64,000 bases of DNA from Streptomyces griseorubiginosus (GCF_001514195.1 NZ_KQ948738.1:583207-647206); one strand, 5' to 3'. Counted from the stretch's first letter, positions 24,290 through 33,268 are shown. Numbers and translations are program-made. Notes: generated from the sequence alone by a model not told the origin.

Positions 24290-26967
24290 GTGCCCTGACG
24301 GACGCGGTACGGGCGGGGCGGACCTCAGAGGTCGTGGGGCTGCTCGACGGGATGACGGCTGCCGAACGACGCGCGGAACTGCCCGAGTTGAAGGCGCTCC
24401 GCAAGGAGCTCCGGGCCGACCGGTGGAGTTCCGAGGCCACTCGCGCCCACCCGGCCCTCCACGCCGCGGGCGCCGTCTGTCAGACCGGTGCGGCGGCAGT
24501 GGCGAGTTGGCTCGCGGGCACCGACATGCGCTGGTCCCAGTCGTCCCCGGAACTGCTCCTCCATCTGCTGGGCGATCGCGACCCGGACTGGCTTGCGGAC
24601 GTGGCACACCGTCTCGCCGAGCGCCCGACCGGCACCAACGTCCCCTACGAGCTGATGGCCGGCCTGGTCCGGCTCTCCGGCTGCCCGGTGCCGACCACAG
24701 AGGCGTACGTCCAGGGCTGGGTGTGGCACTTGGGCGGCACCTGGCGGGAGGGGGACACTCTGGTCGAGCGGCTCCGCAAGGAGCCCCATCTGGCCGCGCT
24801 CGTGCCCGCGATGTTCGAGACGAACGAGGTCGGCAGCTCCCTGTGGTGGCTCGGCTCGGAGGGGCCCGACAGCTGGCCTGGGGCGCTCTCGCAGCTCGCC
24901 GAGGAGAGGGTTCTGGAGCGGAAGACACTGATCGACGTGTGTGTGGCCCGGCTCCTGCGTGGCGGGCAGACCAACGGCCTGCGGGTGTGCCTGCGTCTGC
25001 TCAAGGCCCTGGCACTCACCCGGGAGGAGCAGCGGGAGCGCACGGCCGATTGGCTGGCCCTGGCCTCCGACTCGCTGTCGTTGGTGGCCTCGCACGCGCA
25101 GTCGGTACTGGCTGCACTGGTCCTGGACGGCGACCTGCTTCCCCGGCAGCTTGCCGAGATGTCCGAGGCGGTGCTGTTCCGCACCGAGAAGAAGCTCGTC
25201 CGAGCGCAACTGACACTCCTCGGCAAGGTATTGGCGCGCGAGCCGTCCGCTGCTGATCTTCTGCTGCCCGCCGCCGCACAGGCCTTCGGGCACCGGGACC
25301 CGGATGTACAGGAGCGCGCGCTCAAGCTGGTGGAGCGCCATGCCGGGAAGGTCGCCGCCCCGGAGGCACGGGATGAACTGGTGGCGTCGGCTGAACAGCT
25401 GATCCCGTCGCTGCGCTCCCGTGCGGCAGAGGCGCTCGGCGCGACGGCACCGGCTCCTGAGCCGCTCGTGCATGAGGAGGTGCTGCCGCCGGCCCCGGAA
25501 CCGATCCGCCTCCCCCTCGCCCCCGAGTCGGCCACCGAACTCGCCGAGGAGATCAGCGCCCTGCTGGAGTCGGCCGACGACGTGGCCGCCTTCGAAGGTG
25601 CGCTGGACGGGATCGTCCGTCAGGCCCACGTGAACCGGGAAGCACTGCTGGAGGCCCTGGACCCCGTGGCCGGGCGCTGCTGGTGGGACCAGCGGCCGAA
25701 GCCCGGTGACCTGTCTCAGGCCGACCAGCACTTCAGCACGCACCACGGTCTGGCCGACCCGTCCGATGCCCTCGCCCTGATCCTGGCCACGTTCCGGGGC
25801 AGGGTGGGCACAGCCACGCTCCAGGCATCCTTGCAGCGGTGGACGGTGAGTACCGGCTGTGTGCACGGCCCACTGGCGTGCGCCTTCGAAGCCCGGGTCT
25901 GGGAGATCGCGCACCGTCTGCGCACCGACCCCTTGCCGTTCCTGCTCTCCACGCCCACCTGGAGCACCGGTCTGCTGGACCCGGACGAACTGGTCGAGCG
26001 CCTCGACGCATACAAGAGTTCGGGCGTCCGGGTAGCCGAGTGCGACTTCGCACAGGCGTTGCTCCGGGTAGGGCGCGAGGACCGGCCGGCCGCCGAAGCC
26101 GCCGCTGGGCGGGCGAGGGCACTCGGTACCGCGGAAGGCACCCGGCTGGCCCAGTGGCTCACTGCGGGAGACCCCGCCCTGCCGCTGGACCGGCAGCGGA
26201 CCTCGGACACACGCGTCCTGCTCGAGTTCGGAGAGGTCGAGGAGCTTCAGGCGGACTTCCCGCAGGAGTTCCGGCATCTGGGCCGTCGTGTGGCGGCACC
26301 TCGAAAGGGCTGGTGCTACCGGCACTGGAACATCGGACTGCGTCGCCACTGGCTGGCCGTGCTCCCCGAGCGCCGCGAGCTGGTGGCCGTACGGATACTG
26401 CGCGACCTCTCCGCCGTCGCCCTGGACGACGAGAAAGGTGCCGCCGAGATACTCCCCCCTCTTGCGGAGTCCGGCGGCGAGGCGGGCGAGGCCGTCCACC
26501 TGTGTCTTGCCTACGGGCTCGGGGCGCGACACGAACAAGACCGGCTAGGGGCGGTGGATGCCCTTCTGGTGCTCGCGGCACGCGGACAGCTCGACGCGGA
26601 CAGGCTGGGCGCCGACCTCGGACAACTGGTGCGGCGCGGGGCCGTGAAACCGACGCGGCTCGCCGAATCCGCCCGGACAGCGGCCGCGACGGGGGCCGAA
26701 GTCACGGTCTGGCGGGTGCTGCGACACGCCCTTCCCATCCTGCTGGCCGACCTCGCGGGCGCCGCCGCACCGGGTTCCAGCGGATCCACGGCCGTCGCCC
26801 GCGGGCTGGGAGAACTGCTGGGCGTGGCCGCGGAGTGCGTGGAGCGGTCGGGGGCACGCGGTGAACTCCCGCACCTGGCGCGGGCGGCCGACCGGCGCGG
26901 CGCCTCCCGGCTGGTGTCCCAGGCCCGTCGACTGCGCGACGCGCTGAACAGGGAGGCGGCTGCATGA
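24286..26967 (+). CDS. DUF6493-family HEAT-like repeat protein
   Basis: An 893-residue soluble protein, almost entirely helical, with repeated 30-40-residue helical pairs resembling HEAT/ARM repeats (for example 290-390, FRTEKKLVRAQLTLLGKVLA... and DPDVQERALKLVERHAGKVA). The start MSALTDAVRAGRTSEVVGLLDGMTAAERR is typical of DUF6493 proteins. A probable linker rich in Pro and Glu lies near 385-420. The function is unknown; such scaffolds usually bind proteins. It is coupled to the SWIM protein by a 4-nt overlap and followed immediately by a large terminator, so the operon has just these two genes. Confidence 0.82.
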   Translation: MSALTDAVRAGRTSEVVGLLDGMTAAERRAELPELKALRKELRADRWSSEATRAHPALHAAGAVCQTGAAAVASWLAGTDMRWSQSSPELLLHLLGDRDPDWLADVAHRLAERPTGTNVPYELMAGLVRLSGCPVPTTEAYVQGWVWHLGGTWREGDTLVERLRKEPHLAALVPAMFETNEVGSSLWWLGSEGPDSWPGALSQLAEERVLERKTLIDVCVARLLRGGQTNGLRVCLRLLKALALTREEQRERTADWLALASDSLSLVASHAQSVLAALVLDGDLLPRQLAEMSEAVLFRTEKKLVRAQLTLLGKVLAREPSAADLLLPAAAQAFGHRDPDVQERALKLVERHAGKVAAPEARDELVASAEQLIPSLRSRAAEALGATAPAPEPLVHEEVLPPAPEPIRLPLAPESATELAEEISALLESADDVAAFEGALDGIVRQAHVNREALLEALDPVAGRCWWDQRPKPGDLSQADQHFSTHHGLADPSDALALILATFRGRVGTATLQASLQRWTVSTGCVHGPLACAFEARVWEIAHRLRTDPLPFLLSTPTWSTGLLDPDELVERLDAYKSSGVRVAECDFAQALLRVGREDRPAAEAAAGRARALGTAEGTRLAQWLTAGDPALPLDRQRTSDTRVLLEFGEVEELQADFPQEFRHLGRRVAAPRKGWCYRHWNIGLRRHWLAVLPERRELVAVRILRDLSAVALDDEKGAAEILPPLAESGGEAGEAVHLCLAYGLGARHEQDRLGAVDALLVLAARGQLDADRLGADLGQLVRRGAVKPTRLAESARTAAATGAEVTVWRVLRHALPILLADLAGAAAPGSSGSTAVARGLGELLGVAAECVERSGARGELPHLARAADRRGASRLVSQARRLRDALNREAAA

Positions 26968-26968
26968 C

Positions 26969-27029
26969 GTAGTAGGGGGTGCCGGAGCGCCTCCCGATGT
27001 CATCGGTTTCCGGCGGCCCCCATCACTAC
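26969..27029 (+). terminator. Long terminator after the SWIM-DUF6493 operon
   Basis: An imperfect long stem pairs 26969-26986 with 27009-27029 (GGGGGTGCCGGA against TCCGGCGGCCCCC), with an inner perfect hairpin CCGATG, T, CATCGG at 26994-27006. It begins 2 bp after the stop codon. The following 100 bp are less GC-rich and probably hold the promoter of the next gene. Confidence 0.75.
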
Positions 27030-27128
27030 TGAACAGTTGAAAAGGGAATAAAAGGTGCGGAACCACACTTAACCGATCAGTCACAATGCGTTCGTGATCA
27101 CGCAACACCGCTCCTTCACAGTGGCTGC

Positions 27129-28565
27129 ATGACTCGAGACATGTCTGGTGTGACCCGTGCGCAACACGGTCGCCCCGTGCACCACTGGCGGCGCGACCTG
27201 ATCGAACTCGCCGCCCTGTTCACGGCCGTCGCGGTGGCGGACACCGTGGCGAACCTGATCGGGCACGGCCCCGACGGTACGGCGTTGCTGGTGATCTCGG
27301 CGATCGCCCTGGCGGCCACGGCGGGCTTCCACACCTGGTGGGCACGCCGCCACGGCCACGCGCCGCCGACGAGCGATACCGGCGCCCGGCCACTGGAAGG
27401 GGAGCCCGCCGGGCCGTCCGACCAGTCGGCGCCGGGCGCGGACCCCGTGGCCGGAGAGAGCACGCTGTGGCGGATGCGGACCACGGTGAAGGACGAGCCG
27501 GGCTCACTGGCCGCCCTCTGCGCGGCCCTCGCCGGGCACCGGGTGGACATCCTGAGCCTCCAGACCCATCCGCTGGCGCAGGGCACCGTCGACGAGTTCC
27601 TGCTGCGAGCCCCCGGGGCACTGGAGGGCTCCGAGCTCACGCGGGCCGTCTCGGAAGCCGGCGGTGCCGACACCTGGATCGAGCGGGCCGACGCCCACGA
27701 CCTGGTGGACGCGCCGACCCGGGTGCTGGGCCTGGCCACCCGTACCGCGCTGGACGCGGCGGAACTGCCCCTGGCGCTGCGGCAGTTGCTCGGCCGGTGC
27801 ACGATCCGATCGCTGCCGGCCATGCCGGTGGGCGGTGGCCGCGGGCCGGAGGGCGTGCCCGTCGAGGGAGTACTCGAGGAGACGGTGATGCGGTTGCGGG
27901 CCCCCGAAGGCGGAGTGATCACCGTGGAACGGCCGTATCTGCCGTTCACACCGACGGAGTTCGCCCGGGCCCGCGCCCTGGTCGAGCTGGATGCCCGGCT
28001 CGGACCGCGGATCCCGCCCGGCCAGGACCTGCTGACGCTGCCCGAGGGCCACGACATCACCGTGCGGCGGGCCGACACCGGTGATCTGGAGGCCGCGCGG
28101 GAGATGCACGAGCGGTGCTCCCCGCGGACGTTGAGCACGCGGTACCACGGGCCCGTCGGTGACGCCGACCGCTATCTCAACCACCTTCTCAGTCCCCGCT
28201 ACGGCCGTACCCTCGCCGTACAGACCGCGTCGGGGCGGATCGTGGGGCTCGGGCACCTGCTGTGGGACGGGGACGAGACGGAGGTCGCGCTGCTCGTCGA
28301 GGACGCGTGGCAACGGCGGGGCATCGGGGGCGAGTTGCTGGAGCGGCTGGTCGCCATGGCGGCGGAGGCCGGGTGCGAGAGCGTGTACGCGGTGACGCAG
28401 TCGTCCAACACCGGGATGGTCGCGGCCATGCGCGGGCTGGGGCTCCCCCTCGACTACCAGATCGAGGAGGGCACCCTGGTGATCACCGCCCGACTCGACG
28501 CGCCGGTGGACGCCGAGCCCGCCCCCACGGCGGAACCGCAGGTCAATACAGCTCCGCGCCCCTGA
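27129..28565 (+). CDS. Membrane-anchored ACT-GNAT acetyltransferase
   Basis: A 478-residue fusion. Two hydrophobic segments (about 23-45 and 50-68) anchor it. An ACT domain follows at about 113-185 (STLWRMRTTVKDEPGSLAALCAAL), and a GNAT domain ends the protein (about 308-460; acetyl-CoA loop WQRRGIGGEL). ACT-GNAT fusions in actinomycetes are known as protein lysine acetyltransferases switched by amino acids (usually Asn or Cys); the membrane anchor is an extra. No ribosome binding site is visible; ATG at 27144 is an alternative start. The 3' end overlaps the convergent PLP-enzyme gene by 23 bp. Confidence 0.83.
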   Translation: MTRDMSGVTRAQHGRPVHHWRRDLIELAALFTAVAVADTVANLIGHGPDGTALLVISAIALAATAGFHTWWARRHGHAPPTSDTGARPLEGEPAGPSDQSAPGADPVAGESTLWRMRTTVKDEPGSLAALCAALAGHRVDILSLQTHPLAQGTVDEFLLRAPGALEGSELTRAVSEAGGADTWIERADAHDLVDAPTRVLGLATRTALDAAELPLALRQLLGRCTIRSLPAMPVGGGRGPEGVPVEGVLEETVMRLRAPEGGVITVERPYLPFTPTEFARARALVELDARLGPRIPPGQDLLTLPEGHDITVRRADTGDLEAAREMHERCSPRTLSTRYHGPVGDADRYLNHLLSPRYGRTLAVQTASGRIVGLGHLLWDGDETEVALLVEDAWQRRGIGGELLERLVAMAAEAGCESVYAVTQSSNTGMVAAMRGLGLPLDYQIEEGTLVITARLDAPVDAEPAPTAEPQVNTAPRP

Positions 28566-29721
28566 CGGAGCAGTCCAGCGCCGCATCCAGATCGCTCCAG
28601 AGATCCTCGGCGTCCTCCAGGCCCACCGACAGGCGCAGCAGCCGGTCGCCGACCCCGGCGTTCCTCCGGTCGTCCGCGTCCACGATGCGGTGGCTGATGG
28701 ACGCCGGGTGCTGGATGAGGGTGTCGACGCTGCCGAGGCTCACCGCCGGGGTGATCAGCCGGACGCCCGCGATCACCTCGTGCGGGTCCCCGGCCACCTC
28801 GAAGCCGATCATGGCCCCGCCGATGCGCGGGTAGTGGACCCGGGTGACGCGGGGGTCGGCCGCGAGGCGCCGGACCAGTGCGGCCGCGTTCTCGGAGGCC
28901 GCCCGCACCCGGACGGGGAGGGTGGCGAGGCCGCGCAGCAGGAGGTAGCCGGCCAGCGGGTGCAGCACCCCGCCTGTGGCGAAGCGGATCTGCCGGAGCC
29001 GGCCCGCGAACTCCTCGTCGCAGGCCACTACGCCCGCCATCACGTCCCCGTGTCCTCCGAGGTACTTGGTGGCGCTGTGCAGGACCAGGCGGGCGCCGAG
29101 TTCCGCAGGGCGCTGGAGCACCGGAGTGGCGAAGGTGTTGTCGGCGAGGAGGGGCACGGAGCCGCAGGAGTGCGCCAGGGCCCGCAGGTCGATCTCCGCG
29201 AGGGTCGGGTTGGCGGGGGACTCCACCAGGACCAGTCCGGTGTCCGGGCGCAGCGCGTCGGCGACCCCCGCCGGGTCGGTCCAGGTGACCTCCGTGCCGA
29301 GGAGTCCGGTGTCGAGGAGATGGTCGCTGCACCCGTAGAGGGGGCGTACGGCGACGACGTGGCGCAGGCCCAGGGAGGCCCGTACGAGAAGGACCGCCGT
29401 GAGTGCGGCCATGCCGCTGGCGAAGGCGACCGCGGCCTCGGTGCCCTCCAGGCGGGCCAGCGCGGTCTCGAAGCGGGCGACGGTCGGGTTGCCGAGGCGG
29501 CCGTACACGGGCGGCCCGTCCGGTTCGGCTCCGGTGGTGGCGAAGGCGTCGATGCGGGCGGCCTCGTCGCGGCTGTCGTAGGACGGGTAGGTCGTCGACA
29601 GGTCGATGGGCGGGGCGTGCAGTCCCTGCCGGGCGAGGTCGTCGCGGCCGGCGTGGACAGCCTCGGTGGCCAGTGCTCTGAGCGGGGTACGGGACGCGGT
29701 GGGTGTGCGCGCTGAGTCCAT
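28543..29721 (-). CDS. Cys/Met-metabolism PLP-dependent enzyme
   Basis: A 392-residue fold-type I PLP enzyme of the cystathionine gamma-synthase/methionine gamma-lyase family. It has SGMAALTAVLL near the phosphate site, VESPANPTLAEIDL, and the lysine motif HSATKYLGGHGDVMAG, in which the Lys forms the Schiff base. The closest function could be cystathionine gamma-synthase/lyase or methionine gamma-lyase; sequence alone does not decide. The start at 29721 is preferred over 29739. An Lrp regulator is divergent 60 bp away, a typical pair for amino-acid breakdown (compare mdeR/mdeA). Confidence 0.87.
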   Translation of the reverse strand: MDSARTPTASRTPLRALATEAVHAGRDDLARQGLHAPPIDLSTTYPSYDSRDEAARIDAFATTGAEPDGPPVYGRLGNPTVARFETALARLEGTEAAVAFASGMAALTAVLLVRASLGLRHVVAVRPLYGCSDHLLDTGLLGTEVTWTDPAGVADALRPDTGLVLVESPANPTLAEIDLRALAHSCGSVPLLADNTFATPVLQRPAELGARLVLHSATKYLGGHGDVMAGVVACDEEFAGRLRQIRFATGGVLHPLAGYLLLRGLATLPVRVRAASENAAALVRRLAADPRVTRVHYPRIGGAMIGFEVAGDPHEVIAGVRLITPAVSLGSVDTLIQHPASISHRIVDADDRRNAGVGDRLLRLSVGLEDAEDLWSDLDAALDCSVRGAELY

Positions 29722-29781
29722 GCCCGCCAGGGTGAACACCCACCGGCCCAGAGAGGCAGAACTCCGTGCTACGTTCGGCCG

Positions 29782-30276
29782 ATGGCCGAATCAGTCGTAC
29801 TGGATCCGGTGGACCTGCATCTGCTGCGGTTGCTTCAGAACGACGCACGGACCACCTATCGCGATCTCGCCGCCCAGGTCGGCGTCGCCCCGTCGACCTG
29901 TCTGGACCGGGTGGCCCGGCTGCGCCGCTGCGGGGTGATCCTGGGCCATCAGCTGCGGCTGGACCCGGCGAAGCTCGGCCGGGGGCTCGAGGCACTGCTG
30001 TCGGTGCAGGTCAGACCGCATCGGCGGGAGCTGGTGGGGCCGTTCGTGGAGCGGATCCGGGCGCTGCCGGAATCGCGGACCGTCTTCCATCTGACCGGCC
30101 CCGACGACTACCTCGTCCATGTGGCGGTCGCGGACATGACGGATCTCCAGCGGCTGGTCCTCGACGAGTTCACGGCCCATCGTGAAGTGGCCCGGGTGGA
30201 GACGCGGTTGATCTTCCAGCAGTGGGACTGCGGGCCGCTGCTGCCGCCTGCCACGCCGACAGCGGAATCGGGGTGA
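29782..30276 (+). CDS. Lrp/AsnC-family regulator
   Basis: A 164-residue regulator with an N-terminal helix-turn-helix (about 8-55, LDPVDLHLLRLLQNDARTTYRDLAAQVGVAPSTCLDRV) and a C-terminal RAM effector domain. It is divergent from the Cys/Met PLP enzyme and probably controls it in response to a sulfur amino acid. TACGTT ends 6 nt before the ATG, which has no ribosome binding site, so the transcript may be leaderless. Confidence 0.9.
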   Translation: MAESVVLDPVDLHLLRLLQNDARTTYRDLAAQVGVAPSTCLDRVARLRRCGVILGHQLRLDPAKLGRGLEALLSVQVRPHRRELVGPFVERIRALPESRTVFHLTGPDDYLVHVAVADMTDLQRLVLDEFTAHREVARVETRLIFQQWDCGPLLPPATPTAESG

Positions 30277-30309
30277 CTCCCGCGCGGTCCACGTATGAGG
30301 ATGGACCGC

Positions 30310-32001
30310 ATGTCTGAGACCCAGATCCCGCTGCCCCGTCAGGTCGCCGACGCCTATGTCGACGAGCTCATCGCCCTCGATCCGGTCACCGGTACCTATC
30401 TCGGAGTGAAGGAGAGTTCGAGCAAGCTGCCCGACACCTCGCCGGCGGGCCAGGAGGCCCTCGCCCAGCTGCTGCGGGCCACCCTCGCCAAGCTCGACGA
30501 GGCCGAGCGGCAGCCCGGCGCGGACAGCGACATCGAACGCCGTTGCGGCCGGCTGCTGAGGGAACGGCTGACCGCCGAACTCGCCGTGCACGAGGCCGAC
30601 GAGGGCCTGCGCGCGGTCGGCAACATGGCCACACCGCCGCACTCGGTCCGCGAGGTCTTCACGATCACCCCGAACCAGACCGACGAGGACTGGGCCGCGA
30701 TCGCCGAGCGGCTGCGGGCCGTGCCGGCCGCGTTCGCCGGCTACCGCGAGTCCCTCGCGCTCGGTCTGGAGCGCAAGCTCTACGCGGCGCCACGCCCGAC
30801 CGCCACCTTCCTCGCGCAGCTGACCGAGTGGGCGGACACCGACGGCAACGGCCGGGGCTGGTTCGAGGACTTCGCCGCGGCCGGACCCGAGTCGCTGCGC
30901 GCGGAGTTGGACGAGGCCGCCCGCGTCGCGACCGGCGCGGTGGTGGAGCTGCGCGACTGGATGCGGGACGTGTACGCGCCGACGATCGAGGGCGCCCCGA
31001 ACACCGTGGGCCGGGAGCGGTACGCCCGCTGGGCACGCTACTTCAACGGCACCGACCTCGACCTCGACGAGGCGTACGCGTACGGCTGGTCCGAGTACCA
31101 CCGGCTGCTCGCCGAGATGAAGCAGGAGGCCGAGAAGATCCTGCCCGGCGCCGAGACGCCCTGGGTGGCGCTCGCCCACCTCGACGAGCACGGCAAGCAC
31201 ATCGACGGCGTCGACGAGGTCCGCGACTGGCTCCAGGGTCTGATGGACCAGGCGATCGACTCGCTGGACGGCACCCACTTCGAACTCGCCGAGCGGGTGC
31301 GGAAGGTGGAGTCGTGCATCGCCCCGCCCGGTGGCGCGGCGGCTCCGTACTACACGGCCCCGTCGCCGGACTTCTCCCGCCCCGGCCGCACCTGGCTGCC
31401 GACGATGGGGCAGACCCGGTTCCCGGTCTACGACCTGGTCTCGACCTGGTACCACGAGGGCGTGCCGGGCCACCACCTCCAGCTCGCGCAGTGGGCGCAC
31501 GTCGCCGACAACCTCTCCCGCTACCAGGCCTCGGTGGGCGGGGTGAGCGCCAACGCCGAGGGGTGGGCGCTGTACGCGGAGCGGCTGATGGACGAGCTGG
31601 GCTTCCTGACCGACCCCGAGCAGCGGCTGGGGTATCTCGACGCGCAGATGATGCGGGCAGCCCGGGTCATCGTCGACATCGGCATGCACCTGGAGCTGGA
31701 GATCCCGGCGGACTCCCCCTTCCACCCCGGCGAGCGCTGGACGCCCGAGCTGGCGCAGGAGTTCTTCGGCGCGCACAGCAGCCGTCCGGCGGACTTCGTG
31801 GAGAGCGAACTGACCCGCTACCTCACGATCCCCGGCCAGGCGATCGGCTACAAGCTCGGCGAGCGGGCCTGGCTGCTCGGCCGGGAGAAGGCGCGCGAGC
31901 GGCACGGCGACGCGTTCGACCTCAAGGCCTGGCACATGGCGGCGCTGTCGCAGGGCTCCCTCGGCCTGGACGACCTGGTGGACGAGCTGGCCCGGCTCTG
32001 A
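30310..32001 (+). CDS. DUF885-family metallopeptidase-like protein
   Basis: A 563-residue protein of the DUF885 family. The zinc-binding motif HEGVPGHH (382-389) is followed by a glutamate in AEGWALYAERL, the pattern of gluzincin-type peptidases. No signal peptide is present. The start at 30310 (MSETQIPLPRQ) has GAGGA at a suitable distance; an in-frame ATG at 30295 would add five residues. A perfect 10-bp-stem terminator follows. The biological substrate is unknown. Confidence 0.87.
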   Translation: MSETQIPLPRQVADAYVDELIALDPVTGTYLGVKESSSKLPDTSPAGQEALAQLLRATLAKLDEAERQPGADSDIERRCGRLLRERLTAELAVHEADEGLRAVGNMATPPHSVREVFTITPNQTDEDWAAIAERLRAVPAAFAGYRESLALGLERKLYAAPRPTATFLAQLTEWADTDGNGRGWFEDFAAAGPESLRAELDEAARVATGAVVELRDWMRDVYAPTIEGAPNTVGRERYARWARYFNGTDLDLDEAYAYGWSEYHRLLAEMKQEAEKILPGAETPWVALAHLDEHGKHIDGVDEVRDWLQGLMDQAIDSLDGTHFELAERVRKVESCIAPPGGAAAPYYTAPSPDFSRPGRTWLPTMGQTRFPVYDLVSTWYHEGVPGHHLQLAQWAHVADNLSRYQASVGGVSANAEGWALYAERLMDELGFLTDPEQRLGYLDAQMMRAARVIVDIGMHLELEIPADSPFHPGERWTPELAQEFFGAHSSRPADFVESELTRYLTIPGQAIGYKLGERAWLLGREKARERHGDAFDLKAWHMAALSQGSLGLDDLVDELARL

Positions 32002-32009
32002 CGCACCTG

Positions 32010-32045
32010 GCGAGGCGCATCCCGAGCAGTGGGGGTGCGCCTCGC
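32010..32045 (+). terminator. Terminator of the DUF885 gene
   Basis: GCGAGGCGCA (32010-32019) pairs perfectly with TGCGCCTCGC (32036-32045), 9 bp after the stop. Confidence 0.85.
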
Positions 32046-32058
32046 GCGTGAACGATCG

Positions 32059-32106
32059 TCAGTGGGGCAGTGAGTCGATCAGTCGGTCGGGCAGTCAGTC
32101 GGGCAG
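32059..32106. repeat. Short repeats carrying the Imm21 stop
   Basis: On the plus strand TCAGTSGGGCAG-like units begin at 32059, 32079 (with a 4-nt insertion) and 32095. The last lies inside the Imm21 gene and its TCA is the stop codon in complement. On the gene strand this is CTGCCCGACTGA (Leu-Pro-Asp-stop) repeated downstream. Confidence 0.7.
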
Positions 32107-32610
32107 TCGCCGCAACTGGACGAGCCCGAGCCAGGTCTCGGGACCGGGGCGCACGTTGGCCGCGCGGACCGTGTAGCGGCCGGGGGCGAGCGAGATCTTG
32201 AGGTGGTCGGTGGTGACCGAGTCGTTGCCGGGCCAGGCCGCGTCGAACAGGACGACCGGGCCAGGTACCGTCCAGCTCACCTCCTCCTCCCAGACGGCCG
32301 TGGCCAGGGCGGCGGGGACCTCGGCGAGGAGTTCGTCCTCGGAGTCGGCGGCGCACCACCGTACGAACGTGTCGTGGTCGGGGAGGTAGGAGGTCGAGGC
32401 GGGTTCGTCGCCGAGGACCAGGGCGGCGGCGTCCCCCACCGGCAACAGGCCGACACAGCCGTCGACTTCACAGGCCCGGTCGTAGTCGGAGGCGGTCTCG
32501 TCGCCGTCGGCGCCCGCCCAGAACGGCAGCACCGTCTCCGGCACCGCTATGAGCGGACCGCCGCCCGACTCCACCCACTCCACCGCGCCCGGCTCCGCGT
32601 ATCGCACCAT
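32095..32610 (-). CDS. Imm21-family immunity protein
   Basis: A 171-residue protein matching the Immunity protein 21 family as I know it: the N-terminus MVRYAEPGAVEWVESGGGPLIAVPE and the middle VGLLPVGDAAALVLGDEPASTSYLP are characteristic. Such proteins neutralise polymorphic toxins, but no toxin gene is adjacent, so it is an orphan or serves another role. The start at 32610 is the family start; a frame continuing to 32709 would read through the neighbouring repeat array. Confidence 0.72.
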   Translation of the reverse strand: MVRYAEPGAVEWVESGGGPLIAVPETVLPFWAGADGDETASDYDRACEVDGCVGLLPVGDAAALVLGDEPASTSYLPDHDTFVRWCAADSEDELLAEVPAALATAVWEEEVSWTVPGPVVLFDAAWPGNDSVTTDHLKISLAPGRYTVRAANVRPGPETWLGLVQLRRLPD

Positions 32611-32681
32611 GGGCCAGAACCTACACGCAGCGGAATCCCAGGGTTGCACCTGCACAGGAACCCCACTGAATTCCGCGGGGC

Positions 32682-32765
32682 TCAGCAGCCGCGGCGCACG
32701 GTTCAGCAACTGCGGCGCACCGTTCAGCAGCCGCAGCGCACCGTTCAGCAGCCGCAGTCACCGCC
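32682..32765. repeat. Four 21-bp tandem units anchored on the rhodanese stop
   Basis: Units start at 32682, 32703, 32724 and 32745, each beginning TCAGCA. The fourth unit is the coding end of the rhodanese gene on the minus strand (Cys-Gly-Cys-stop). Each upstream copy repeats the same CTGA-containing end with a 21-bp period. The first three differ at a few positions; the coding one diverges after 12 bp. Confidence 0.93.
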
Positions 32766-33230
32766 GTCGGAGGGCGCGGTCAACGGGTCGGCGGGGCGCC
32801 GCTCGCGGCCCTCCCAGGTCTCGAACTCGAAGCCCTCGCGCACCCAGTACTCGAAGCCGCCGAGCATCTCCTTGACCTGGTAGCCGAGTTCGGCGAGGGC
32901 GAGGGCCGCGCGGGTGGCGCCGTTGCAGCCGGGGCCCCAGCAGTACGTCACCACCGGCACCGCCTTGTCGAGGAGTTGGCCGGCCTGCTCGGGGATGAGG
33001 GCGGTGGGCAGGTGGACAGCGCCGGGGACGTGGCCCTGGTCCCAGGCGGCGGTGGAGCGGGAGTCGAGGACGACGAAGCCCGGGTCCCCGCCGGCCCCGA
33101 GCGCGGCGGCGACGTCGGAGACGTCGGCGTGGAAGGCGAGGCTCGCGCGGAAGTGGGCCGCGGCCTCGGCCGGGGCGGCGGGGGCGACGCGCAGGACGGG
33201 GTTCACGGTGAGGGTGTCGGTTGTCGTCAT
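32745..33230 (-). CDS. Rhodanese-like sulfurtransferase
   Basis: A 161-residue single-domain rhodanese. It has VLDSRSTAAWDQGHVPGAVHLP (CH2A-type region) and an active loop YCWGPGCNGATRAAL, in which one of the two cysteines receives sulfane sulfur. The C-terminus has a further Cys pair (GDCGC) adjoining the repeat array. The ATG at 33230 is preferred over 33251. It is divergent from an Lrp regulator across a perfect inverted repeat, implying control by that protein. Confidence 0.88.
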   Translation of the reverse strand: MTTTDTLTVNPVLRVAPAAPAEAAAHFRASLAFHADVSDVAAALGAGGDPGFVVLDSRSTAAWDQGHVPGAVHLPTALIPEQAGQLLDKAVPVVTYCWGPGCNGATRAALALAELGYQVKEMLGGFEYWVREGFEFETWEGRERRPADPLTAPSDGGDCGC

Positions 33231-33268
33231 GGCAGGAAATCTACGGTCCATGATCGCGGCCGGGAAGT

